Positions 9,488-18,652 of a stretch of DNA of 64,000 nt are shown here, in pieces. Numbering within the stretch: position 1 is the stretch's first letter; every line of letters begins with the position of its first letter. The notes under the pieces were generated by a model that did no database searches, was not told the origin of the DNA, and saw only the letters and a list, made by a program, of their open reading frames with translations. Made by a program: the position numbers and the translations under genes. Source of the stretch: UBA1952 sp965246905. Its GTDB lineage: Bacteria; Bacteroidota; Bacteroidia; Chitinophagales; Chitinophagaceae. The DNA lies in assembly GCA_965246905.1 (NCBI GenBank), contig CBDFFZ010000032.1, positions 62,001 to 126,000 of the forward strand, written 5' to 3'.

Positions 9488-10426
9488 TTAACGACGGATG
9501 ATCCGGTGGGTGGATACTACAGTGCCATCTGTAATCCGGATAAAATAGGTCCCTGGTGTCAAATTGCGGAGACTAATACCGTCTTTCACCTTACTGTAAG
9601 CGGCTACTTTTTTTCCGGTGATATCTGTTACACTTACGTCAGACGGTTGTATAGCATTGCGGATGTACAAATAATCGCTGGTTGGTACCGGATAGACACT
9701 TATTGGATTGTTTCCCTCAAAACCTGGTACCAACAGTTGCGGATTATAAATTGCAACAATCTCCGCGATGGGAAGCGCTCTTTTGTAGATACGAATATCA
9801 TCGATCTTACCTGTAAAATTGCAATCGCTAGCATGGTCGGGACGGCTCCCGATAAACAAATCTGTCAATTGTGTATTGATGACTTTGTTTTGGGAAGCCG
9901 CCAGGTTGCCATCTACATAAATCTTCATTACAGGCTTTTGATAAATTGCCGTAATCATATGCCAGTTGGTATCGGCAACAATGCCGGAAGCCAGATCATA
10001 ACCATTAGGATAATCGTATGAAATTTCAAACCAGTTATTGTTCTTGTAAATACCTATACCAAACATTTCGCCGGTATTAGAATTGCCCCAGTTAATACCA
10101 TGAGCAGCATTTATAAATGGGGTGCCGGTCCATTTTAGCCATACATTAATCGTTCTTGCCGAATCTCCTGTTGGTAATGTCGTTACTGCGGCGGAAATGT
10201 ATTGCCCTATACTTCCATTAAAGTTATAGGCTCTGTTGGGCTGATTATAACGGTCTGTAGTAAGCGTTGCGCCACTTACGGTGGCGTTATATCCATGGCC
10301 AGACACGTCATTGGCATTGCCGGTGAAATCATACCTCGCAATAAGCGAAGTATCCATGGACTGAGCCATACAGGTTGATGCGCATACAGCGGAAAGACAT
10401 AAAACAGAAAGTAATTTTTTAACCAT
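9488..10426 (-). CDS. Secreted LamG-domain protein with T9SS sorting domain
   Basis: A 312-aa secreted protein with a signal peptide (hydrophobic run ending CMAQS, about residue 22). A concanavalin-like LamG_3 domain follows at about residues 26-230 (starting ARYDFTGNANDVSGHG and containing DDIRIYKRAL). The C-terminus is a type A T9SS sorting domain (VYPVPTSDYLYI to HRIIRR). It is probably exported through the outer membrane and surface-attached, binding a carbohydrate or acting as an adhesin; the ligand is unknown. It lies between glycosyltransferase-like genes. Confidence 0.88.
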   Translation of the reverse strand: MVKKLLSVLCLSAVCASTCMAQSMDTSLIARYDFTGNANDVSGHGYNATVSGATLTTDRYNQPNRAYNFNGSIGQYISAAVTTLPTGDSARTINVWLKWTGTPFINAAHGINWGNSNTGEMFGIGIYKNNNWFEISYDYPNGYDLASGIVADTNWHMITAIYQKPVMKIYVDGNLAASQNKVINTQLTDLFIGSRPDHASDCNFTGKIDDIRIYKRALPIAEIVAIYNPQLLVPGFEGNNPISVYPVPTSDYLYIRNAIQPSDVSVTDITGKKVAAYSKVKDGISLRNLTPGTYFIRITDGTVVSTHRIIRR

Positions 10427-10581
10427 AAAATTTTTTTTAAAAATAACTATAAATCAATAAAAATGCTCAAAATCGGGTAAGATGGCCATAAAAATTTATT
10501 TTAAAACAACAAGAGCAAGATAATTATGGGTGCTTCTATTAATTTTGGCCGATTGTCAGCCACAAAGAGCGTAATTAATTT

Positions 10582-12156
10582 ATGTCGAAGGTCAATAGTA
10601 ATGATAAGTTGAAAATAAAAGATAAGGTTGTCCTAGCAAGTCAGGATAACAATGCTATAAATCAGAGCATTTTTAATTTTATTTTCAAAGAGGCCCGTCA
10701 GCGCAACCTGCTGCTAATTACACTCATTGTAAATGGGCTGTTGCTTGCCGGGTACAAATATTTTTACCCATTGCCAGATTTTTATTCTGATTCCTACGGC
10801 TATGTGATCGCGGCCGTAAATCATTTGGAAATTTTTTACAGGCCACTTGGCTATTCTCATTTCCTGAATTTCCTGCATAATTGGTCGGATTCTTCCTTTT
10901 TTGTGGTCGCGGTGCAATATTATCTACTCTCACTGGCTTCGCTATTCTGCTTTTTTACGGTAGATTATTTTTATAGATACCGCCACAAAGTCATTCGTAT
11001 AGCGGTCTGGGCTCTTATCACCTTCAACATCTTATATTTACCACTGGCCAACCAGGTAGCGAGCGACAGCTTGTTTACGGCATTAACAATTATCTGGTTC
11101 ACCCTTCTACTATGGGTGATTAACCGGGGCAACTGGCTTTCACTCGGGTTGCAGGTTATTGTTCTTATGTTCGCTTTTGAAGTCCGTTACAACGCGCTAT
11201 ACTTTCTACCCGTAGCCTGTATATGCTTCCTGATTTCAAAAAACAAAAATGTGGTTTATCGGATTGTCGGCACTGCAATTACCGTCTTTGCCATTACATG
11301 GTCGTACAACCGCATTAAGGAGACAACGGAGCAATATACCAATGCGCCAATATTTGCAGGCTTTAGCGGCTGGTTGATAGCTAATAATGCGCTATACATT
11401 GCGCCTTTCATACACCTTGATACAGTAGAATTTGAAGAGCCTGAACTCCGCACCGTACAGCAGTTTGTAAATATATATAAGGATAGCCTTGAACCCGGCG
11501 AGCTACAGATGGTGAAGCGCAATGACCTATACGGAAGCGTATATTTATGGAGCAAAAAAAGTCCGCTTAAAATGTACTTGCGGTATTATTGCAATAAGAA
11601 CCGTGTAGATTATATGGCTGGCTGGTATCAGGTTTCCGAGACTTTTACTGCCTATGGAAAGCATATTATTCAGCGCCACGTCGGCGAGTATATTCGCTAC
11701 TTTCTTATCCCCAACACTGTCTGTTACTTTTTTCCGTCGGGTGGTAAATTGAGTACCTATAATGCAGATGGTACAACAATTGCCGATGATACCCGCGCAT
11801 GGTTTCATTTTAATTCGATTGAATTGAAACCACGCGGCAATACCACCCTCCAGCAAAGGATCGTGGCGGTTTATCCAGCATTTCACGTCGTTATAACTGT
11901 ACTCGGATTGCTACTACCGGCTATCCTTTTATTACGGAACAAAAGAAAAAAAATACTGCAAAAAAGGCAAGCTTTATTTGCACTTTACTGGTATGCCTTC
12001 TTCCTGCTGGATGCAGGCTTTTCCATCATAGCTATTGCTATTGAACTTCGCTACCAGGCTGCATGGTTTGTGCTGATTTTTTGTGTGCCACTGTGGTTCC
12101 TCAGCGAGTTAATGTCGCCTGGCCCCTCAGATAGCACTGAAGAATCCTTAAAATAG
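10582..12156 (+). CDS. Multi-pass membrane protein, GT-C-like, unknown specificity
   Basis: A 524-aa protein with a cytoplasmic N-terminal tail of about 45 residues, then eight to ten membrane helices. The first loop has an aspartate-rich segment (PDFYSDSYGYV, near residue 70) in the place where GT-C enzymes carry their catalytic acid. A large soluble loop at about residues 265-430 precedes the last helices. I do not recognise a named family. It precedes the TPR glycosyltransferase at 12236 by 80 bp, so the two are probably co-transcribed. Confidence 0.65.
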   Translation: MSKVNSNDKLKIKDKVVLASQDNNAINQSIFNFIFKEARQRNLLLITLIVNGLLLAGYKYFYPLPDFYSDSYGYVIAAVNHLEIFYRPLGYSHFLNFLHNWSDSSFFVVAVQYYLLSLASLFCFFTVDYFYRYRHKVIRIAVWALITFNILYLPLANQVASDSLFTALTIIWFTLLLWVINRGNWLSLGLQVIVLMFAFEVRYNALYFLPVACICFLISKNKNVVYRIVGTAITVFAITWSYNRIKETTEQYTNAPIFAGFSGWLIANNALYIAPFIHLDTVEFEEPELRTVQQFVNIYKDSLEPGELQMVKRNDLYGSVYLWSKKSPLKMYLRYYCNKNRVDYMAGWYQVSETFTAYGKHIIQRHVGEYIRYFLIPNTVCYFFPSGGKLSTYNADGTTIADDTRAWFHFNSIELKPRGNTTLQQRIVAVYPAFHVVITVLGLLLPAILLLRNKRKKILQKRQALFALYWYAFFLLDAGFSIIAIAIELRYQAAWFVLIFCVPLWFLSELMSPGPSDSTEESLK

Positions 12157-12235
12157 CTATATCGTTGTAAACGGATTCCCAATTCTTACCTTATTCTGAA
12201 CTTTATCTTTACTGTAATTATCACGATAGCTTATC

Positions 12236-14203
12236 ATGTACCTGTCACAATCGGCCAATAGTCGCTGGAGGCTTGGCTTCTTTATCTTCAGCGCATTCAT
12301 AATAATCCTCATGCCGCTCCTGAGCCACAGCTATGGGCAAACGGGCGATGAATGGCTGCAAATCGAATACGGCCGAGACATCTGGAACTATTTTTTCCAT
12401 AATAATCTACAGGCGCTGGATTATTCGGCAGGCAACCTCCAGCACCAGAAACAAGAGCTATATGGTGGCCTGTTCGATTTTGGTACCGAGATCCTGCATC
12501 ACTGGTTCCCTTCCATTCATCAGCTCGTGCTCCGGCATTTTTTCAATGCCTTATCCGGAGCTGCCTTCATGATTTTTACAGGTTTGCTAGCTTATCGCCT
12601 CAGCCTGCGCAACTGGCTTATTGGTTTTGTAACCCTGCTCTTTATGTTCTTTTCTCCACGCATATTCGGTGAGAGCATGAACAATCCTAAAGATATTCCT
12701 TTCGCTGCCGGTTTTATTGCAGGCATCTATTTCCTGATAGCGATGTTGCAGGATTATCCGCGCAAAAAATGGCAGCATGCTATTGGCCTTGCGCTCGGTT
12801 TTGGTATTGCATTCGGTGTGCGTGCGGCTGGCGGAGCTTTACAGATTGCCTATTTCGTGGTATTCGCCGCCGGCTATTATTTCTTTGAAGCATCATTTAA
12901 AGAGCGCATTAAGGCAGACCAAAAGATGATGAGGCGTCTCCTGCTTTTTGCTGGCGGAGCAATCGTAGCAGGCTATATGATCGGGCTTGTTTTTTGGCCG
13001 TATGGCTTGCAATCGCCAATAGGCCACCCGCTCGAAAGCCTTGCCGGCATGACCAATCGGGAAACGGATATCCCGGTACTTTTTGAAGGGCATTATACCT
13101 CCGCACATCACATGCCGTGGTACTATGAGTTCAAGTGGATATTTATTTCCAATCCGCTGGTCATTATTGTTGGGTTTGTACTTTTTGCTGCGCTCTCTTT
13201 TTCCCTGATGAAAGCCTATGGCCGCTTTATCGTCTTATTCCTTGTTTTCGGCGCTGTCTTCCCGATTGCTTACATGGTCTATAAGCACTCAACGGTGTAT
13301 GATACCTGGCGCCACGTATTCTTCGTGTATCCTTTCTGGGTAATGATGGCTGCATTCGGCTGGTCGCGCCTTGGTGATCTCATTAATGCAAAGCTGGCAA
13401 AAGGAAGCGAAACTCCGAGGGAAAGATTCATTTGGCCCGCTATAGTTGCTTTAGGCTTGCTGCCCGCAATTATCTGGACGGTGCGCACGCATCCCAATCA
13501 ATACGTTTACTTCAATGAAACGGTAGGCGGCATTAAAGGCGCTTACGGTAATTACGATATGGATTATTACCAGAACAGCGGCCTGCAGGCTGCCGACTGG
13601 ATAAAGCAGCATGTACCAAAAACGCCCGGTAAGCAACTCGTGGTTACCTCTAATATGTCGGGCTACGGTAATTATTTTGTGGATGATACGGTCAGTTACC
13701 GTGTGCCTTATGTGCGCTATGCAAATCGTCATTCCAAAGACTGGGATTACTATGTAGCATCCCCGCGTTTCCTGCCTAAAGAGCAGCTACAGCAAGGCAT
13801 ATGGCCTCCGCAGAATGTGGTGCACCGCATTGAGGTGGATGGTGTGCCGCTGAGCGTAGTGCTGATACGTAAAAATAAAGACGGTATCGAGGCCAACAAG
13901 GCTTATGAGGCCAAGGATTATGCAATTGCCGCGCGCCTTTATAGCAGCTTCCTGCAAACAGATAGTACCGATGAGTATGCGCTGGTAAACTATGGTATTG
14001 CGCTTGCTTCAACCGGGCAAATGGATCCTGCAATTGCGGCTATGCAACGGGCTACAAGGCTGCAGCCGGGCAACGGGCAATTTTTTGAGATCCTTTCGCA
14101 GCTTTACGGTTCCAAAGGCGATGCTGCCAATGCACAGCAGGCTAAGAACAGAGCCCAGGCTATAGCCGCAGAAGAAGCAGAGAACAGCCCGGAAGAAGAA
14201 TAG
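12236..14203 (+). CDS. Multi-pass GT-C-like glycosyltransferase with C-terminal TPR (paralogue of 4456-6600)
   Basis: A 655-aa membrane protein with the same plan as the protein at 4456: first-loop QTGDEWLQIEYG, conserved loop NNPKDIPFAAG near residue 150, a late YFNETVGGIKGAYGNYDMDYY-type segment, a periplasmic domain and TPR-like helices from about residue 550 (AYEAKDYAIAARLY, then YALVNYGIALASTGQ). The two proteins define the borders of this envelope-glycosylation cluster. Its stop codon abuts that of the next gene on the other strand. Confidence 0.8.
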   Translation: MYLSQSANSRWRLGFFIFSAFIIILMPLLSHSYGQTGDEWLQIEYGRDIWNYFFHNNLQALDYSAGNLQHQKQELYGGLFDFGTEILHHWFPSIHQLVLRHFFNALSGAAFMIFTGLLAYRLSLRNWLIGFVTLLFMFFSPRIFGESMNNPKDIPFAAGFIAGIYFLIAMLQDYPRKKWQHAIGLALGFGIAFGVRAAGGALQIAYFVVFAAGYYFFEASFKERIKADQKMMRRLLLFAGGAIVAGYMIGLVFWPYGLQSPIGHPLESLAGMTNRETDIPVLFEGHYTSAHHMPWYYEFKWIFISNPLVIIVGFVLFAALSFSLMKAYGRFIVLFLVFGAVFPIAYMVYKHSTVYDTWRHVFFVYPFWVMMAAFGWSRLGDLINAKLAKGSETPRERFIWPAIVALGLLPAIIWTVRTHPNQYVYFNETVGGIKGAYGNYDMDYYQNSGLQAADWIKQHVPKTPGKQLVVTSNMSGYGNYFVDDTVSYRVPYVRYANRHSKDWDYYVASPRFLPKEQLQQGIWPPQNVVHRIEVDGVPLSVVLIRKNKDGIEANKAYEAKDYAIAARLYSSFLQTDSTDEYALVNYGIALASTGQMDPAIAAMQRATRLQPGNGQFFEILSQLYGSKGDAANAQQAKNRAQAIAAEEAENSPEEE

Positions 14204-14704
14204 CTATTCCGGTTTCGGTGCAGGCTTGTCTTTTATGGGTGCAGGGTAGGGCGCCGGCGCAACAAGGCCGGTAATATGCTGCGGACGCTTCACCACTTTA
14301 GGATGCTTTACCGGAGGCCGCACGGGAGCAATCATTTTGCCCATGATCATTGGCTTCACGGTATCCTGCAAAACGGGCTTTTGGGCTTGCGCACTATTGG
14401 CAATAAATAGGGCAAACACTACAACAGCGGCAATCTTTTTAAGAAAATCCAACCCCGATTGCATTACCTGGTAGAGGTAAGCAGATGGCGCAACCACATT
14501 TGTATCTACCTGGTCTTCGCGCATCCGGCCACATACGCTGGTGGCCTGCTGCGTAAAAAGATAGGCTTCTATCGCTGCCGGCTCCCAATTGCTGAAATCA
14601 ACTACTACCTTGCAGCATTGCGCGCAGTGGCGGCCCTGGCTGGCGGGTGTCATGCTGTTCCAGTCTTCGTGGCAGGGCTGTGGAATCGAGAATGTCTGGC
14701 TCAT
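14204..14704 (-). CDS. Cys-motif membrane protein common in Bacteroidota, unknown function
   Basis: A 166-aa protein. The N-terminal 60 residues carry a Bacteroidota-typical cysteine module (PCHEDWNSMTP, then GRHCAQC, then VDFSNW and VCGRM; Cys11, Cys27, Cys30, Cys31, Cys58), probably metal-binding. A single membrane helix (about residues 90-112) precedes a Pro/Lys-rich tail. In other genomes this module often sits at the N-terminus of carboxypeptidase-like or TonB-linked proteins; here it stands alone. The stop codons of this gene and the converging 12236-14203 gene touch (TAGCTA). Confidence 0.7.
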   Translation of the reverse strand: MSQTFSIPQPCHEDWNSMTPASQGRHCAQCCKVVVDFSNWEPAAIEAYLFTQQATSVCGRMREDQVDTNVVAPSAYLYQVMQSGLDFLKKIAAVVVFALFIANSAQAQKPVLQDTVKPMIMGKMIAPVRPPVKHPKVVKRPQHITGLVAPAPYPAPIKDKPAPKPE

Positions 14705-14866
14705 ACGTTTTCTTTTTAAGGTAGATGCATGGCTCCGGAAGAATCCATAAATGTATTCTGTTAGTTTGGTTTCCCCGGCCTGAAGTCCGGGGTTAAGGAT
14801 ATCTGGTCATTGGCTAAAGCCGGCGGCAGTGTATCATACAACGAAGCTTTATTGATCGCAATTTTA

Positions 14867-15595
14867 TCAGAGTGTACTCCACCATACATTTTTTGCAGCG
14901 CCTTTACCCCAGTCTTTCAGGCTTTTCTGAATGGTAGCTGCAAGCTCCATCCGGCTTACTTTTTTGCCTTTTTCAAAAGGCGGAGTTTCAGGATTTTTTA
15001 TAGTGGATACAATTATTTGAGTTGCGATCCAGGTGGTATGCAAGCGTGGTATTGCCAGCTCTAAGATCATGCCCGGCAGGCCGCCAAACTGCTCCGGGCC
15101 GCCGCTCACCGGTATATCATCGGTATAGAAGGCGATCACATAAACGGAGTCGCAGATCTTACTGACGGCCTTCCTGCATTTATAATCCGCAATGGTGCGT
15201 ACTTCATTAGTGATGCGCCATTTGAGCCTTCGCGTGCTGTCCTGAATAAGAAAGCGCTGCTCATAGATCTGCTTATTGGCTATAACCGTTCTGGTGGCAA
15301 AGTCGGTAAACACTTCATTCTCGGCGCCGGGAGGCAGGCCCCAGTTCATCTTAGGGGCTTCCACTTCCTTACCGGGTTTATAGTAGGCAGATGCAGGGGT
15401 AAAGCTGAGCTCGAAATAATTGCTCATAAACTGTGGCGACCGGTCCTTAAACCGCTCCATCCATTCATCGCCTTCCCAGAGCTTGTAAAGGTTCACTTTG
15501 CGCTCGTAAGTGATCTTACCCATGAAAGTATATTGGGCGTTTACAATGCCGGTATTCACGAGGATAAATGATAAAAGCAGGATAAGGCGTTTCAT
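14867..15595 (-). CDS. GLPGLI family protein
   Basis: A 242-aa secreted or periplasmic protein with a signal peptide (MKRLILLLSFILV... ending VNAQ). The diagnostic motif is near residue 170 (FGGLPGMILEL). The family is Bacteroidota-specific, of unknown biochemical role, and is very often encoded next to a TonB-linked outer-membrane barrel, as here (15640-18465, same strand, 44 bp apart). The pair probably forms a transcription unit with the barrel first. Confidence 0.9.
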   Translation of the reverse strand: MKRLILLLSFILVNTGIVNAQYTFMGKITYERKVNLYKLWEGDEWMERFKDRSPQFMSNYFELSFTPASAYYKPGKEVEAPKMNWGLPPGAENEVFTDFATRTVIANKQIYEQRFLIQDSTRRLKWRITNEVRTIADYKCRKAVSKICDSVYVIAFYTDDIPVSGGPEQFGGLPGMILELAIPRLHTTWIATQIIVSTIKNPETPPFEKGKKVSRMELAATIQKSLKDWGKGAAKNVWWSTL

Positions 15596-15639
15596 AAAAA
15601 CAGGAGTTTTTTAGAGAATTTAATCAGAGAAAAAAGAAG

Positions 15640-18465
15640 TTAATCATCATCATCCGAGCCCGGAGCTTTCATGCCACCCGGCATTTTGGCAAAATTCCAT
15701 ACAAAAGAAAGCAGCCCATAGCGGCGGATGGTATTATAGCTATTCTCGGAAACATAATTATCGGTGCCAAAGCGGTTGTAGCCAATGTTCTGGTTCAGGA
15801 TATCGAAGGCCGAGATACGCAGCTCTGCTTTGTCTTTTTTGCCCAGCTTGCGCGCGCAGTAGGCATCCCAGCGCACCACATTATTATTACGGTCAAAAAC
15901 GCCGTTTCGCTGCCGCAGGTTGATCCATAAAGATGTGCTGAGCCGGAGCTTCCAGGGTAACTCTACAGAAGCCGAAGCCTCGCTTTCAGAGCTCCAGTAA
16001 GAAGTGGTATTCGTGCTGATAGAGGCACGGCTGTCATTGTAGGCAATGCCCGGCTCCAGGGTGATCTCCGCTATGGTCTTATCTTTTTTCTTCCATTCTT
16101 TAGAGATGGAAAAGCTGCCGCCGTACTTATTGTTATTGCTTGTATTGGCCATGTCATTCACGATATTATTCTGGTGCGATAGGTTGATATTGGCATTGAT
16201 GCCTATCTGCATATCCGGCTTTTGCAGCTTGCCGCCCAACCCGCCATGCACCCAGGCATTATAATTTCCGGCCACATTGATGTATTGAGAAGTACGTACA
16301 CCGCGCTCATCGATCGTTTCCGCCCGGCTGATCGCATCTTCCACAAAATTGACACCGCCGCCTGCATAAGTATAAAGACCGGTGAGCACTTTATAATCAT
16401 TATAGTTCAGGTAAACGCTGTTATTAAATTCCTGTTTCAACTGCGGGTTGCCAATGGCGATATTCAGCGGATCCGTGTTTTGGCGTAAGGGCTGCAATTG
16501 CTCGATTGTAGGTTGTTTTGTGCGGCCATTGTAATTGAGCGTGATCCGCTTTTGCTTCGAGAAATTATAGTTGAAGGCTGCTACCGGCGCAAAGTTGGTG
16601 TAGGAGCGCGATACCGCTGTATCATGCATCAGATCGTGCTGGCCGAAATGCGTAAAGAAGGCAGAAGTGCCGAGCGAGAAATTATACTTCTTATACACGA
16701 ACCGCAGGTTGGCGCTGCCCTTATGCGTAGCCACATTGAAATCATACTTGCTGCTGAAGCTGTCGTTGGGTACATCGCTGTAGCCCTCCGTTATCTGCCG
16801 GTCGTAAGTAAGCCGGTCGGCACGGCTGTTGTTGATGCCGATGCCGTAGCTCGCCGTAAGAAATGCTACTTTGGAAAGGGGCTCCGTATAAGTGGCTGTG
16901 CCATTAATGCTCAGCGTTTGGGTAGCCAGCTCTTTGCGCTGATCGGTGCTGTCTGTACTGCTTACGCTGCCATCCGTAAAGTAGGCATTATCTGCCCGCA
17001 GGAAAGAAGTATTGCCGGATGCACGGTAAGCTTCATTCAACGAAATATTGAAGTTGCGGCCCTTCTTTTTGAATTTTTTCCGGTACACAAGGCTGCTGTT
17101 CAGCGTCTGGCTGGTGCCGGTTGTATTCAGCCAACGGTTGCTGGTATTGATAAGCGCGTCATTGCCACCAAGCGTTTCCGTATGAAAGGCTGAATTGTTG
17201 AGCGTGCTCGTATAGCCGCCATCAACTGTTACCTTAAGGTTGGAGGTCGTATCGATCTTCCATTCATAGCGGGCATCGGCGCGGTGGCGCTCGCCGCTGC
17301 TGAAGCTGCTGCGCTGCTGTGTACGGTAAAAGGTAGAGTCGGGGAGAAAGTACTGCGTAATTGTATTGCCGACGGCCTCGATATTCTGCTTACTGTACCG
17401 GTAATTGCCGGCAAGCTGCTGTGCGTCCTCCTTCCATTTATTTGCATAATGCACGCCGCCCGTCCAGGCTGTGGGAATGCCCTCCCCATTGTATGTGCCC
17501 TGCCAGCCTACCTGCTCATCGTCCTCGCCGTTATTGATGTAGGAATACATGGCACCGGATTCTTCATCAAACTCATGGTTGTTGCCACTGCCGTATTTAT
17601 CGCGGTCTTCCCATCCAAGTCCTATCTTTCCCGTATTGGCTACAATGCCGAATGCCGAAATCTGTCGCTTGCCTTTAAAGGCATTGATCATTCCCTGGTT
17701 CTCAAAATAGCCGTCTGCGCCGCCGCCGGCCTGTATCTTGCCAAAAAAACCCTTCTTCCGGTCTTCCTTCAGCTTCAGGTTGATGGTCTTCGTTTTCTGC
17801 CCGTCGTCGATACCGGTAAAGAGCGCCTCATCGCTTTTCTTATCATATACCTGCACCGATTTTACAGCATCGGCATCCATATTTTTAGTAACCACAGCCG
17901 GATCATCAGAGAAAAACTCTTCGCCGTCCACCAGTATCTTTTCTACCTTCTCGCCCTGCGCGGTAATGCCGCCATTCCTATCCACCTGCAAACCCGGCAG
18001 CTTTTTGAGTAGCTCTTCCACACTGGCGTTTGCATGAAGCTTAAAGCTATCCGCAACATATTCGGTAGTGTCGCCATTGATCTTGATAACGCCCGTACGC
18101 TGCTTGAAGATGAATTCATTTAGGAGCTGCGCTTTCGAGTACATGGATATTACGCCCATATTCACCGGGTCCTTTTCTTTCACATTTACCTCCTGCAAAT
18201 AATCCGCGAAGCCGGGATAAGTAGTGATAACGAGGAATCGCCCGCCTGTGTCAGGGCTCAGGGCAAATGCGCCCGCAGCATCTGTACGGGTAAAAGTGCT
18301 GAGTATTGAATCGGGCAGATGGATCAGTGTGATCGCTGCATGTTCCAGTGGCTTATCCCGCAAAGTATCTTTTACGCTGCCGCGGATGCTGAATGTTTGG
18401 GTATGAGCTGTACTGCCACAGAGCAATGCAAACAATAATATTGAAAGAAAGCTAAAAATGCGCAC
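15640..18465 (-). CDS. TonB-dependent-receptor-like outer membrane barrel protein
   Basis: A 941-aa outer-membrane protein: signal peptide (to about residue 22), CarboxypepD_reg-like beta-sandwich (about 25-110), plug domain (about 135-230, with VEELLKKLPGLQVDRNGG and KILVDGEEFF), then a large beta-barrel to the C-terminus. The ending is unusual: a GGMKAPGSDDDD tail after the last barrel strand. The substrate is unknown; the GLPGLI partner lies directly downstream. Confidence 0.9.
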   Translation of the reverse strand: MRIFSFLSILLFALLCGSTAHTQTFSIRGSVKDTLRDKPLEHAAITLIHLPDSILSTFTRTDAAGAFALSPDTGGRFLVITTYPGFADYLQEVNVKEKDPVNMGVISMYSKAQLLNEFIFKQRTGVIKINGDTTEYVADSFKLHANASVEELLKKLPGLQVDRNGGITAQGEKVEKILVDGEEFFSDDPAVVTKNMDADAVKSVQVYDKKSDEALFTGIDDGQKTKTINLKLKEDRKKGFFGKIQAGGGADGYFENQGMINAFKGKRQISAFGIVANTGKIGLGWEDRDKYGSGNNHEFDEESGAMYSYINNGEDDEQVGWQGTYNGEGIPTAWTGGVHYANKWKEDAQQLAGNYRYSKQNIEAVGNTITQYFLPDSTFYRTQQRSSFSSGERHRADARYEWKIDTTSNLKVTVDGGYTSTLNNSAFHTETLGGNDALINTSNRWLNTTGTSQTLNSSLVYRKKFKKKGRNFNISLNEAYRASGNTSFLRADNAYFTDGSVSSTDSTDQRKELATQTLSINGTATYTEPLSKVAFLTASYGIGINNSRADRLTYDRQITEGYSDVPNDSFSSKYDFNVATHKGSANLRFVYKKYNFSLGTSAFFTHFGQHDLMHDTAVSRSYTNFAPVAAFNYNFSKQKRITLNYNGRTKQPTIEQLQPLRQNTDPLNIAIGNPQLKQEFNNSVYLNYNDYKVLTGLYTYAGGGVNFVEDAISRAETIDERGVRTSQYINVAGNYNAWVHGGLGGKLQKPDMQIGINANINLSHQNNIVNDMANTSNNNKYGGSFSISKEWKKKDKTIAEITLEPGIAYNDSRASISTNTTSYWSSESEASASVELPWKLRLSTSLWINLRQRNGVFDRNNNVVRWDAYCARKLGKKDKAELRISAFDILNQNIGYNRFGTDNYVSENSYNTIRRYGLLSFVWNFAKMPGGMKAPGSDDDD

Positions 18466-18652
18466 AAGGATCGTTTAGGCAGGTGAATAAATGAGGAACG
18501 TAAAATTTGCGTAAAAATTTCATTCAGGGCTGACCTTTTTTCTAACCCTGCAAGTTCATAAAGCAAAAGGGCTTTTCTGCAGGCCTATACTTCTACCCCC
18601 GCGCAATTAAACATTATCTTCGCGCCCATCCCACCAAATCATTGCTGCCCGT

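Noticed and set aside
16498..18012. Long plus-strand frames opposite the TonB barrel gene
   Set aside because: They are antisense shadows of a gene with clear domain structure and have no family signature.
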